DNA of 64,000 bases from Cardiobacteriaceae bacterium TAE3-ERU3 (GCA_019218315.1 JAHUUI010000002.1:124001-188000); one strand, 5' to 3'; shown: positions 17,900 through 27,368, numbered from the stretch's first letter. Translations and numbers: made by a program. Notes: generated from the sequence alone by a model not told the origin.

Positions 17900-18826
17900 C
17901 TATTTGATCCAATTACTACCAACTCCATCACATTTGTCACATCTTTCATCGCCAAAAGAACCATTACCTTTACAATTAGAGCAAGTAGAATCGATTTCAT
18001 TCAACCTAATCTTATTAAAATGATTATAAATTGCTTGATACATAGATCTTCGCCAAGAATTTATTGAAATCAGTTCATTGTCAGCTATGGGTTTTAATAT
18101 ATAATTACACAATACATTTAAATCTGGTGTACTTTTTGACTGCACACTTAAGATATTCACATATTCTTTTACTGCATTAACTGAATATCTTTTAGAAAGA
18201 TTAAAGAAATTAAAATGTTTTACTACTCTTTTTTTATCAGCTTGATCCCAATCATCTGGACAGTTAACGTAAAAATTAAAAATAGGATAGTCATCAGTCA
18301 AATTAAAAGAGCAGTATATCCATTTTTCTTCAAAATAATATGATTTATCTAAATACGGATGTATTAATTGATCTTCCTTAATATTGAAAAAATTATCTCT
18401 TTTTAGCTTGCTATTGCACTCTGTACAAGAAGGAACTAAGTTAATTGGCAATATAGAAAATTGTGGAAAAATACTTTTTGGCAAATAGTGATCTAATGAA
18501 TCTATACTACTTATTAGACAGTACAAACAACTTTCAGCATTAGATTTTATTTCATCGTATATACCAGATTTTTTTAGATATTGAGTATATAAATTATTAA
18601 AATCCTCTCTTTTTATTGCATACTTATTAGGATTAAAATTAATCTGAAAAAGTTCCATATTCTTACCTTTTTCTTCATAATCATCAAAATCAATTAGCAA
18701 ATTTTCTTTTGCAGCACTTAAATTATCAATAAGTATATTATTTGATTTTATCGTACTTAATAAAATTTCAATTAGATCATTATTACTCATTTCAAGTTTA
18801 CTTAAAAACTTCATCTCAAGAATCAC
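17900..18826 (-). CDS. HNH endonuclease, PtuB-like, partner of the adjacent ATPase
   Basis: A 308-residue putative DNA nuclease. The HNH/ββα-metal core spans residues 100-143: CLYC, then DHYLPKSIFPQFS with the catalytic-type Asp-His, NLVPSCTECNSK with the second Cys pair. The C-terminus adds two CxxCxGxG repeats (residues 282-303), a DnaJ-like zinc knuckle. GTG at 18826 is used here; ATG at 18814 is an alternative. Either way it overlaps or abuts the ATPase stop, indicating translational coupling. ATPase-HNH pairs of this layout are known as Septu (PtuA/PtuB) anti-phage systems and retron effectors; no reverse transcriptase is present. Defence function is inferred. Confidence 0.82.
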   Translation of the reverse strand: MILEMKFLSKLEMSNNDLIEILLSTIKSNNILIDNLSAAKENLLIDFDDYEEKGKNMELFQINFNPNKYAIKREDFNNLYTQYLKKSGIYDEIKSNAESCLYCLISSIDSLDHYLPKSIFPQFSILPINLVPSCTECNSKLKRDNFFNIKEDQLIHPYLDKSYYFEEKWIYCSFNLTDDYPIFNFYVNCPDDWDQADKKRVVKHFNFFNLSKRYSVNAVKEYVNILSVQSKSTPDLNVLCNYILKPIADNELISINSWRRSMYQAIYNHFNKIRLNEIDSTCSNCKGNGSFGDERCDKCDGVGSNWIK

Positions 18827-20345
18827 TATCTCTTTTTTGAATTAAAGTATTTAAAATAAATTTAGCTTCTAAACCAAGTTGGTCATTATATTTTCGTATA
18901 ATTTCATGAAAACTACTGCCATCTGTAACTGATTTTTCTAATAAATTATAAAATCCTGACTTTTCTACTTCTAATCCAAAAACATCCCTAGTTAAGACAC
19001 CGACATTTTCACCAAAAGTTTCTATTTCAGGTCGTGATGTTTTCATTACAGAACCAGATCTAGTTAATTTCCATACACAGGATTTTGGTACTTCTTGAAG
19101 GACAACAGGTGAATGAGTAGCTATGATAGCTATTCCGTTATAATCAAGTAACATGCTAGATAAAGTTCTAATAAAGGCTGACAATAGTGGTGGATGTAAA
19201 TGACTTTCAGGTTCATCTATCAAAACTAAAGTTTTTTCCTCTAAATTTGCTATAAGATGTGTAATGGTTAATAAGACTATTACATGACCTGAACTCATTC
19301 TATTTAATTTTCTAATAGCAATATCTTCTAAAAATTCTTTATTAATATATCCTAATTCAGAAATATTTATTTCCTTAAAATTAGAGTCAGATTCTAATAA
19401 ATTAACAGCCTTCAACCATTTGTCTTTTTTGCTATTTATACAAATATCTAGCGCTTTATAAAACTCTTCCCTTAATTCTTCAGTAGTCTTTAATTCACCA
19501 TTTTTTTTATTATCTTTTAATCCTATATAGAAATAACATGTACCTTTAGCTGGATCTGGTTGATTTTCTGGTGGAATAAAAGTATCAAAAGCACTAAATG
19601 ATACTGTAACTAATCTACTAAAATAGTCTGTACTTATCGGATATAAATCACGTCCCAAAATATTATAATAATTTTCATAGAAGCTTACATTATTATTATA
19701 TTCTTTATTAACAATAGATTTTACCATATTATTTAGAATACTGGTTTTGCCAATTCCATTTCTCCCAATAATTGCATGAATATTGGTACTTGGAATCGAA
19801 TTTGCCTTAACACTAAATTCAAGATCAATATCTGAAAAATCTTTTAATTCTCTTCTTAAAAAAGAAAAATTATAATCTGTTAATTCAGCTTTTCCATCAA
19901 TTATTCTTTTAAACTGTCCCTTGATCGTTGATAGACTAGTGAAGCGCAAAAGAGAAGTAGAAAAAACATTTTCATCAATTATTTCTTCTATTATATTTTC
20001 ACAGTAGACTATATCTCTAACCTTCATTAAAAAATAATTTTTTATAGGATTCGGTAATTTAACTATATTTTTATAGTAATCAGAATCCCCCCCTACTGAA
20101 AAAAAATCTCCATTCAACTTACTACTAATATCAGTATTTTTAATAAATTTTTCATGAGTATCAATTGCTTGCCCTTTAAATCCTATTTTTAAGCTCCCTA
20201 TATTGTGTACTTTTCCTTTTTCATCATAGATAACTAAGTAAAATTTTGTTTTAAAACCAAAATCATCCCAATTGTCTTTTATTAAGAATGCAATATTTTT
20301 TGGGTTTGTTTTTTCATCAAAATAGTCGACTATTCTTATCTCCAT
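18816..20345 (-). CDS. AAA/ABC-type ATPase, PtuA-like, with long N-terminal domain
   Basis: A 509-residue ATPase of the OLD/SMC-like group. Seen: Walker A GRNGIGKTS at residues 194-202, an ABC-signature-like NRMSSGHVIVLLT at about 348, Walker B LVLIDEPESHLHP at about 373 and a switch histidine in IATHSPVV at about 410. The first 190 residues before Walker A form a separate domain with no match I recognise, unlike typical PtuA where the P-loop is near the N-terminus. The ATG is four bases after the hrpA stop and its AAAGAG ribosome binding site lies inside the hrpA end. It is co-expressed with the HNH gene (11-base overlap). It probably acts as sensor or motor of a defence pair. Confidence 0.85.
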   Translation of the reverse strand: MEIRIVDYFDEKTNPKNIAFLIKDNWDDFGFKTKFYLVIYDEKGKVHNIGSLKIGFKGQAIDTHEKFIKNTDISSKLNGDFFSVGGDSDYYKNIVKLPNPIKNYFLMKVRDIVYCENIIEEIIDENVFSTSLLRFTSLSTIKGQFKRIIDGKAELTDYNFSFLRRELKDFSDIDLEFSVKANSIPSTNIHAIIGRNGIGKTSILNNMVKSIVNKEYNNNVSFYENYYNILGRDLYPISTDYFSRLVTVSFSAFDTFIPPENQPDPAKGTCYFYIGLKDNKKNGELKTTEELREEFYKALDICINSKKDKWLKAVNLLESDSNFKEINISELGYINKEFLEDIAIRKLNRMSSGHVIVLLTITHLIANLEEKTLVLIDEPESHLHPPLLSAFIRTLSSMLLDYNGIAIIATHSPVVLQEVPKSCVWKLTRSGSVMKTSRPEIETFGENVGVLTRDVFGLEVEKSGFYNLLEKSVTDGSSFHEIIRKYNDQLGLEAKFILNTLIQKRDSDS

Positions 20346-20349
20346 AAAT

Positions 20350-23300
20350 TCACTCTTTAATATAATAATTAGATAAATAGTTCATTGAAACCTTTCCCCT
20401 CACGCCAACCTCTTGCGCAAATACCTGCACGCGGTATTCTTCCAGCATATAGAAGTATTCAAGCAGTTGCATTTGTTTTTGTGCATCATTGGCACGCTCT
20501 AGTGGTTTACTGATGTTGAGATTTTTCAACCACTGTTCGAGTTTGTCGTCCCATTCGCTGATGTCTTTTTGTCGTTGCATGTCTTTGAGCGGTTCGCGGT
20601 CGAGTTTGTCGAGGCGTTTGTCGATGGCTTTGAGGTAGCGTGCGAGGTCGGGGATACGTTTGGCCGGTGTTTGGCGGATGAAGCCGGGGAAGATAAGGCG
20701 GCCGAGTTGACGGCTGATGTCGGCTTTGGCACTTTTGTGCTTGACGCTGCGTAGGCGCTCATTGATGCGGCTGTAGGTTTTGAGAATCTCGGCGAGTTGT
20801 TTGCCGAGTTCGTTGGCGCTGCTGACGAGGTGTTGTTCCCCTGCTGCGAGTGCGACATCAAAGGCTTTTTGGCTGCGCGGGGTTTCGCCGTGCAAGCAGA
20901 CGCGCTCAATCAGGGCGAGCATGATGTCCTCGAACAGATGGATATTGTTACTTACTTTGCGGTAATGCAGGCTCATTTCGGTGTAGCCGCTAAGGTTCTT
21001 TTTCAGGTACTTGATTTTGCCGTGCAGTTTTTCAGCGAGTAACTGAATAACACCTTCGCGGTGCAAGCGTGCGGCACGGTCGGCATCGTCGTGTAAACGC
21101 AAATAGATTTTTTCGTCTTCAACGGTCAGTGCAGGATAGCCGATGATACCGCCTTTCATGCGCTCTTGTTCGGGCAGCTTATCCCACGTCCAGTCGCTGA
21201 CGGGTTCATCGGTGCCGCTGAGTTTGCTGTTGCTGCGTTTCTGGAATTGCTCGGCGGCGTGTTCACCGTGCTCTGCTTGCAAAGCAGCGAGATCGCGCCC
21301 TTCGGCAACACCGCGCTTTTTTGCATCGATGATGCGGAAATTCATGCGCTGATGGTCGTCGATTTTATCGAGGTCAAAAGCATCTTCCGGGATGTTGAGC
21401 CCTTTCATTTGCGCGATGTGTTCACGAATAGCAGCGAGCAAGGGCTGGTCTTGGTCGCCGTCAAGCAGGCGCTCGTGGATAGCACGGGCAAAGTCAGGAA
21501 TCGGCACAAGCTGTCGCCGCCATACTTTGGGCAAACGGCGCAGAATTGCTTCGATTTTTTCTTCGAGCATGGCAGGAACGAGGCGCTCAAAGTCTTGCGC
21601 ATTAAAGGTGTTGAGTGCGGTCAGCGGTATCAGCGCGGTAACGCCATCGGCATGACCGCCAGGGTCAAAGGCGTATTCAAGTTTGAGGTTATGCCCACGG
21701 ATATGCAAGGTTTCGGGGTAGTCTTTGTGGTCGAGGTCGGCGTCTTCGAGTAGCAGGTCGCTTTCGCGCATGCGCAAGCGGTCTTCGCCGTGCTTTTTGA
21801 CCCATTGTTCTAGGGTAACAGCGGAATGGACGCTTTCCGGCAAGCGCTCAAAGTAGAATTCAGCCATGGTTTGTTCATCGACGAGGATGCCACGGCTGCG
21901 CGTTTTGTCTTCAAGAATTTCGAGTTCGGCGAGCAACTTACGGTTATCCGTGATGGCGCGGACTTTGCTGTTGATTTCGCCGCTAACCAGCGCTTCTTGT
22001 ACAAAGATTTCATGCGCGAGTGCCGCGTCTTGTTTAGCAAACGGGACTTTGCGCCCGGCGACAATCGGCAAGCCATAAAGCAGGACGCTTTGCGTCGCCA
22101 TGACGTTACCGGATTTTTTCGACCAATGCGGCTCGCTGTAGCTGTACTTGACCAGATGTTTGGTCAGTTGTTCGAGGTCAACGAGAACGATGGGCGCACA
22201 GGTACGGGCAAAGGTACGATTAATATCAACAATGCTCGCCGCCATCACCGCCTGCGGCTTTTTCTTATTGAGCACGGAACCGGGGAAAATGAGGAACTTG
22301 CGGTTGCGCGGGCCGGTGTAATCCTGATTTTGTTCGTCCCATAAGCCGACTTGGTCGAGGAAGCCAGCGAGCAAGGCGCGGTGAAGCGGTTCGCGGTTTT
22401 CGTCAAGCGGCGCATCTTTTTTGCTCGGCCACGGGTTGAGCTTCATACCCTGTTGCTTACATTCGCGTTCAAGCTGGCGCACCAATTCACGCCATTCGCG
22501 CATCCGTTGCGGATTGAGGAAATGCTGCTTCGCCCATTTACGCGCTTGGCTGTTCGAGGTGTCGCGGCGCTGTTGGTCGTAAGCGGCATAAAGGTTGAGC
22601 AAGCTTTGAAAGTCACTGTTTTTGTCGGCAAACTCACGCTGCATTTGGTCGGCGTGTTGTTCTTTGCCAAATGGGCGTTCGCGTGGGTCTTGGATGGACA
22701 AAGCGGCTAGGACGATTAAGGCTTCACGCAAGCAGCCGCTTTTGTCGGCGACAAAAGCGATACGGGCAAAGCGCGGATCAATCGGCATTTGCGCCATGTC
22801 TCTACCCAAGCGAGTTAAGCGGTTATTTTCATCGACGGCGGTTAATTCAAATAACAGGCGGTAGCCGTCGTTAATCTGGCGCTGGTCGGGGCTGTCGACA
22901 AAGGGAAAATCTGCGACTTCTCCGAGCTTGAGGGTGAGCATTTGCAGGATGACAGCAGCAAGGTTAGTGCGCAGGATTTCCGGTTCAGTAAATTCGGGGC
23001 GCTGCTTGAAGTCTTCTTCACTGTACAGGCGTACGCAGATGCCCGAGCTGGTACGGCCGCAACGTCCGGCGCGTTGGTTGGCGCTGGCTTGCGAGATGGC
23101 TTCAATCGGCAGGCGCTGGGTTTTAGTTCGCAGTGAATAGCGGCTAATGCGCGCAGTGCCTGTATCGATGACGTATTTGATGCGCGGTACAGTCAGCGAG
23201 GTTTCAGCGACGTTGGTCGCGAGCACAATGCGGCGCTTGGCTTTGGGATGGAATACTGCTTGTTGGTCTGCGAGTGACAGGCGGCCGAATAATGGCAACA

Positions 23301-24213
23301 CATCAGTATCGCGCAATTTGGCTTTGCTCAGGGTGTCGGCGGCTTCGCGGATGTCACGCTCGGTAGGCAGGAAGATGAGAATGTCGCCACGGCTTTCGTG
23401 GTCGAGGTCTTCAACCGCACGTACGATAGCGTCATTAATATCGTCGTCCTCTTCCGGCGGCTGATAGCGAATTTCAACCGGGTACGTACGCCCTGACACG
23501 TTAATTTGTGGTGCATTGCCAAAATGCTTGGCGAATTTTTCTGCGTCGATAGTCGCCGAAGTGATGATGAGCTTGAGGTCTGGACGCTTGGCGAGCAGCT
23601 GGTGCAGATAGCCGAGCAGGAAGTCGATATTGAGGCTGCGTTCGTGCGCTTCGTCGACAATGATGACTTCGTAGCGCGAGAGGAATTTGTCGGATAGGGT
23701 TTCGGCAAGCAGCATACCGTCGGTCATCAGTTTGATAACGGTATCATCGCTGTTTTTTTCGTCAAAGCGCACTTGATAGCCAACTGCGCCACCAATCGGC
23801 ACTTGCAGCTCTTCGGCGATACGGTCAGCAACACTGCGTGCGGCGATACGGCGCGGCTGGGTGTGCCCGATTAGACCACGCGCACCTAAACCCAAATCGA
23901 GACACAGCTGCGGCAACTGGGTCGTTTTACCAGAGCCAGTTTCACCACTGACAATCACAACCTGATTTTCAGCAATCGCTTTTTTCAGCTCTTTTTGCGC
24001 GTCAAGAACGGGCAAGTCGGCACTCAGTGCGGGCTTAGGCAAGCCAGCCAGGCGCTGTTCATAGGCTTGATGGGAAGCATCGTATAGGCGATCAAGCTTT
24101 TCCTGCATATGGTCAACGGGCTGCCCTCGCTTGCTGCGCTGGAGGATATTTTGTTGCAATCGGTAAAGACCAAAGCGGTCTTTACTCAGTACTTGGGTAA
24201 GGTCTTTTTTCAT
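20350..24213 (-). CDS. hrpA: ATP-dependent RNA helicase HrpA
   Basis: A DEAH-box helicase of about 1287 residues, close to E. coli HrpA (1300), linked to mRNA processing and ribosome rescue. Seen: motif I SGETGSGKTTQLPQ, Ia TQPRRIAA, II IVDEAHERSLN, III ITSATIDAEKF, V TNVAETSLTVP and VI QRAGRCGR, then the long HrpA-specific C-terminal domain. The start at 24213 (MKKDLTQVLSKD) is preferred to the frame start at 24282. A TATAAT at 24223-24228, ten bases upstream, would leave a near-leaderless message. The last about 18 residues after FAQEV, rich in Asn, Tyr and Ile, are coded by AT-rich DNA and do not look like the family's usual tail. Confidence 0.95.
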   Translation of the reverse strand: MKKDLTQVLSKDRFGLYRLQQNILQRSKRGQPVDHMQEKLDRLYDASHQAYEQRLAGLPKPALSADLPVLDAQKELKKAIAENQVVIVSGETGSGKTTQLPQLCLDLGLGARGLIGHTQPRRIAARSVADRIAEELQVPIGGAVGYQVRFDEKNSDDTVIKLMTDGMLLAETLSDKFLSRYEVIIVDEAHERSLNIDFLLGYLHQLLAKRPDLKLIITSATIDAEKFAKHFGNAPQINVSGRTYPVEIRYQPPEEDDDINDAIVRAVEDLDHESRGDILIFLPTERDIREAADTLSKAKLRDTDVLPLFGRLSLADQQAVFHPKAKRRIVLATNVAETSLTVPRIKYVIDTGTARISRYSLRTKTQRLPIEAISQASANQRAGRCGRTSSGICVRLYSEEDFKQRPEFTEPEILRTNLAAVILQMLTLKLGEVADFPFVDSPDQRQINDGYRLLFELTAVDENNRLTRLGRDMAQMPIDPRFARIAFVADKSGCLREALIVLAALSIQDPRERPFGKEQHADQMQREFADKNSDFQSLLNLYAAYDQQRRDTSNSQARKWAKQHFLNPQRMREWRELVRQLERECKQQGMKLNPWPSKKDAPLDENREPLHRALLAGFLDQVGLWDEQNQDYTGPRNRKFLIFPGSVLNKKKPQAVMAASIVDINRTFARTCAPIVLVDLEQLTKHLVKYSYSEPHWSKKSGNVMATQSVLLYGLPIVAGRKVPFAKQDAALAHEIFVQEALVSGEINSKVRAITDNRKLLAELEILEDKTRSRGILVDEQTMAEFYFERLPESVHSAVTLEQWVKKHGEDRLRMRESDLLLEDADLDHKDYPETLHIRGHNLKLEYAFDPGGHADGVTALIPLTALNTFNAQDFERLVPAMLEEKIEAILRRLPKVWRRQLVPIPDFARAIHERLLDGDQDQPLLAAIREHIAQMKGLNIPEDAFDLDKIDDHQRMNFRIIDAKKRGVAEGRDLAALQAEHGEHAAEQFQKRSNSKLSGTDEPVSDWTWDKLPEQERMKGGIIGYPALTVEDEKIYLRLHDDADRAARLHREGVIQLLAEKLHGKIKYLKKNLSGYTEMSLHYRKVSNNIHLFEDIMLALIERVCLHGETPRSQKAFDVALAAGEQHLVSSANELGKQLAEILKTYSRINERLRSVKHKSAKADISRQLGRLIFPGFIRQTPAKRIPDLARYLKAIDKRLDKLDREPLKDMQRQKDISEWDDKLEQWLKNLNISKPLERANDAQKQMQLLEYFYMLEEYRVQVFAQEVGVRGKVSMNYLSNYYIKE

Positions 24214-24416
24214 GGCGCGCATTATACAAGATGATTGAAGCCATAAAGATGGTGCACCCAGAATAACTATTCTGCGAACCAAAAGATGTGTTGTAGTGAA
24301 TACTCTTTACTGCTGCTAGATCTATAAATAATGAAAATAAGCAAAAAAAACGCAAACTATTTTCTCTTGGTTATAATATTTACATGATTACTTTCCTCAT
24401 ACAACGATAAGCAACT

Positions 24417-26186
24417 ATGCTCAAGACCATTCAACACGGATTGTTTACTTATTTTGGCAGGACAGCCAGTTCTTTGTTTCCTATGCGGACATGGATTAGA
24501 CGCGTTAACCCGACAAATTTACAAGCTGATTTTTGGGCTGGATTAACCGGCGCTGTTATGGTCTTGCCTCAAGGGATTGCCTTTGCCTTGATTGCAGGTT
24601 TACCGCCTGAATTTGGTTTATACAGTGCTATCGTTGTCCAGCTTATTGCTGGTTTTTTTGGCTCTTCCTGGCATATGGTTACAGGTCCAACTGTTGCATT
24701 ATCCATTGTTATCCCAAGTATTTTAGGAACTTATGCTGTAGTTGGCAGTCCGCAATATATAGGCCTTGCACTGACCTTGATGTTTATTGTTGGAATAATT
24801 CAGCTGGCATTTGGAATTTTCCGGCTTGGTGGATTGGTCAATTTTATTTCACATACTGTCATTATAGGCTTTACTGCAGGCGCAGGTACCTTGATCATGG
24901 CTAGCCAACTGCCTACGCTATTGGGAATAAATATTCCACGCGGACTCAGTTTTTTTGAAAAATTTCCGATAATTATTGAAAAAATATCAGTTTTTCACTA
25001 CCAAAGTATCATTATTGCTTTAATCACCATGGTCGTAGCAGTTTTGGTCAAGCGGATTAAGCGCACTTATCCTCATATGCTATTAGGTATTTTAGCTGGC
25101 GTGATAACTTGCTATCTAATGGGTGGCGAGAAAACAGGTGTGGCTATGCTTGGTGCACTCCCTTCAGCAATGCCGCAAATGGTTTTTCCGACGCTTAACT
25201 TTCACACCATCTCAGAGCTTTTACCCTCTGCTTTCGCCCTCGCCTTACTTGGGCTCATCGAGGCCGTATCAATAGCACGATCTATTGCAGTTCGTTCACA
25301 TCAACGCATTGATGGTAATCAGGAATTTTTTGGCCAAGGATTAGCCAATACGATTGGTAGCTGTTTTTCCTGTTACGTCGGGTCTGGGTCATTTAGCCGC
25401 AGTGCAATCAATTATGATAGCGGCGCTAAAACGCCGATAGCGCTATTGGTTACTGCGACGATAGTGGCTTTAGTCTTGATATTTATTCCTGAGGTAACAA
25501 GGTTTTTACCTTTGCCAGCCATGGCCGGAGCCATTATTTTGGCTGGCTATAACTTATTTGACTTTAAGCATATATTTTTAATCGCTAAAACCAGTAGAAA
25601 TGAGCTGAGCATCATTATTGTGACGTTTTTCTCTACCCTATTACTCAATCTTGAGTTTGCTATCTACGCTGGTGTCATTTTGTCGCTGATCTTGTACCTA
25701 CAAAAAACATCACACCCTTTGGTTACACAAGTTGATTTCTCTGCAGTTTATACACAAAAGGACACTGCTGACGAAGAGAATACTTATAAGTCTGCACCAA
25801 TTACTGTATTGCGAGTTAATGGTTCATTATTTTTTGGTGCTGTTGATCATGTGCAAAATCGTTTGGCTGAGCTCAATGAAGGGCAAAGATGGTTGCATGT
25901 CGTAATATTGGCTGAAGGCGTCAATATTATCGATATTGCCGGTATCGAAATGCTGGTTAATGAACGTAACAAGCTACGTAAACGTGGTGGAGATCTGTAC
26001 GTCATCGGCCTCAAGCCCCATGTGCGACGGAAATTGCGCAAAAGTCCTTATTGGCGCGCCCTTGGTGGTAAATATCACATTTATGAAAGTACCTATATTG
26101 CATTTCGTGAAATCTGTAAGTCACTGGAGATTGATAACTACCGCCAGTACATGAAGATACTATTTAAGGATTTCAATAAGCTCTGA
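24417..26186 (+). CDS. SulP-family anion transporter with STAS domain
   Basis: A 589-residue inner-membrane transporter, distinct from the DauA-like one at 8789. Seen: DFWAGLTGAVMVLPQGIAFALIAGLPPEFGLYSAI, GSSWHMVTGPTVALSIVI, ALLGLIEAVSIARSIAVRS and the QEFFGQGLANTIGS motif. A C-terminal STAS domain starts near residue 460, with VNGSLFFGAVDHVQ and VNIIDIAGIEMLVNER. Sulfate, bicarbonate and other anions are possible substrates. The ATG at 24417 has no strong ribosome binding site; ATG 24483 is an alternative. It is divergent from hrpA, with TATAAT at 24372-24377 upstream. No operon partner. Confidence 0.92.
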   Translation: MLKTIQHGLFTYFGRTASSLFPMRTWIRRVNPTNLQADFWAGLTGAVMVLPQGIAFALIAGLPPEFGLYSAIVVQLIAGFFGSSWHMVTGPTVALSIVIPSILGTYAVVGSPQYIGLALTLMFIVGIIQLAFGIFRLGGLVNFISHTVIIGFTAGAGTLIMASQLPTLLGINIPRGLSFFEKFPIIIEKISVFHYQSIIIALITMVVAVLVKRIKRTYPHMLLGILAGVITCYLMGGEKTGVAMLGALPSAMPQMVFPTLNFHTISELLPSAFALALLGLIEAVSIARSIAVRSHQRIDGNQEFFGQGLANTIGSCFSCYVGSGSFSRSAINYDSGAKTPIALLVTATIVALVLIFIPEVTRFLPLPAMAGAIILAGYNLFDFKHIFLIAKTSRNELSIIIVTFFSTLLLNLEFAIYAGVILSLILYLQKTSHPLVTQVDFSAVYTQKDTADEENTYKSAPITVLRVNGSLFFGAVDHVQNRLAELNEGQRWLHVVILAEGVNIIDIAGIEMLVNERNKLRKRGGDLYVIGLKPHVRRKLRKSPYWRALGGKYHIYESTYIAFREICKSLEIDNYRQYMKILFKDFNKL

Positions 26187-26385
26187 TTGGTATCCAGCGA
26201 TCGTCACACGACCATAAATCCAAAGATTATCGCAAAGTTATGAGATTTTAAATGTGCAGCCCAGACTTGCACTATTCGATGGTAAATTTTAACATGCCAC
26301 ATCTTTGCGACTGTAAAACCAGCACTGTACTTGTTATGTGCTGTCACAAATTCAATGAGAATGCTTTAAAGGCTTAGGTAAGAAC

Positions 26386-26874
26386 ATGAAATTACGAACA
26401 AATAAACATGCCCCTAAAATACTTGCTCTTGCAGCTATTATTACCTTGATAGCAGCTGGATGTTCTTCAACGGGTAACAAAGACCATACTGAAATCGAGC
26501 AATCATTGGTTGAGAATGCACGCGCAAATGTAAATTGGCCAGGTACATATCAGGGCATGTTACCTTGTGCTGGAGCCTGTGATGGCATAGCCACCATGAT
26601 TGTTCTTTACCCTGACAATCGCTTCACGCTGAGAACGAGAAAAATGGGCATTGATATTAAAGACAAAATCAATGAAGGTCGTGTTAGTTGGCATCAAGGT
26701 GGCAGTGAGCTGAGTCTTATAGCGGAAGAGCCCCTTCCAACAAGCATAAACCACATTAGGGTCAACCGTGACTCTCTTTCCCTTTATCAACAGCCAGCTA
26801 CCGCAGAAATGAAGCCAGCTCCTGTAGAGCTTGATAAAACTGGTGCTGTACCTATTCCACCACCGACGATCTAA
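26386..26874 (+). CDS. NlpE-like lipoprotein
   Basis: A 162-residue lipoprotein. The signal peptide has a basic start (MKLRTNKHAPK), a hydrophobic core and the lipobox AAGC, with Cys26 the lipidated residue and no Asp at +2, so outer-membrane sorting is likely. WPGTYQGMLPCAGACDGIATMIVLYPDNRFTLR is the NlpE N-domain signature; NlpE senses envelope stress and activates Cpx in E. coli. Here the usual CxxC is CxxxC (CAGAC). The protein is shorter than E. coli NlpE (236) and lacks its C-terminal domain. It ends in a Pro-rich tail. Confidence 0.85.
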   Translation: MKLRTNKHAPKILALAAIITLIAAGCSSTGNKDHTEIEQSLVENARANVNWPGTYQGMLPCAGACDGIATMIVLYPDNRFTLRTRKMGIDIKDKINEGRVSWHQGGSELSLIAEEPLPTSINHIRVNRDSLSLYQQPATAEMKPAPVELDKTGAVPIPPPTI

Positions 26875-26897
26875 TAAATTAACTACTCAGAAATTGT

Positions 26898-27354
26898 ATG
26901 GCGACAAACGGCGATAAGCCAAAGCAAGAAAATATACATTGGCAACATTATATGTTTGCTGCACTGGATAACATGCAGCTATATTCATTACTTCGTTTGC
27001 GTACAGACATCTTTGTAGTAGAGCAACAGTGTGCTTATCCAGAGCTTGATGGGAAAGACTACCTGGCAGAAACCCGACACCTTTTAGGATGCAAAGACAA
27101 TCAATTGATTGCGTATGCTCGAGTATTGGCACCCGGCGTTAGTTACCGCAATCCCAGTATTGGCCGGCCATCAATTGATTACGAAAGCCAAGCTTCTGTG
27201 TAATCAATTGTGGCCAGAGTATGACATTGATATTGGTGCTCAATATTATTTGCAAAATTTTTATACTCAGCATGGCTTCAAAAGGATATCTAAGCCATAT
27301 TTGGAGGATAATATTGAGCATGTTGATATGCGTTGGTCTCACAAAAGCGAGTAA
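26898..27354 (+). pseudogene. elaA: elaA, GNAT acetyltransferase, broken by internal deletion
   Basis: Two frames together give an ElaA-like protein. The first (26898-27203) covers LRLRTDIFVVEQQCAYPELDG to the SIGR that precedes the acetyl-CoA loop. The second resumes at LITKAKLLCNQLWPEYDI (from about 27175) and runs through IGAQYYLQNFYTQHGF to the stop at 27354. Against E. coli ElaA the stretch between them, about 15 codons, is reduced to seven bases, a loss of about 38 bases that shifts frame and removes the RGxxxG cofactor loop. ATCAATTGATT occurs at 27100 and again at 27170, next to the break. The product should be inactive. Confidence 0.8.
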
Positions 27355-27368
27355 GCCTACTTCTTGTA

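Larger units (their letters stand above)
17681..20400. mobile_element. AT-rich two-gene islet (putative horizontally acquired defence module)
   Basis: From the last codons of hrpA (about 20400) down to about 17900 the base composition drops sharply; codons are dominated by AAA, AAT, ATT and TTA, while both flanks are GC-balanced. The islet holds only the ATPase and HNH nuclease genes. No integrase, transposase or target-site duplication was found, so the transfer route is unknown. The left border is blurred within 17681-17899, which has no gene. That stretch carries a weak inverted repeat (CAAGACAGAG / CTCTGCTTG, 17872-17900) near the nuclease stop, without a T run. Confidence 0.7.

Noticed and set aside
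17900-20345. Retron (reverse transcriptase with ATPase-HNH effectors)
   Set aside because: No reverse transcriptase or msr/msd-like inverted repeats are present on either side.
21166-22344. Long plus-strand frames opposite hrpA (195 and 172 codons)
   Set aside because: Antisense shadows of a GC-balanced gene with strong codon bias; no start signals.
24222-24282. Upstream extension of hrpA to 24282
   Set aside because: A TATAAT lies within it and homology starts at MKKDLTQ; it is promoter, not coding.
10862-24377. 11-mer TTGGTTATAAT before both purN (10862) and a SulP gene (24367) as a shared operator
   Set aside because: Only two copies and mostly a -10 box; no shared function. Noted but likely chance.
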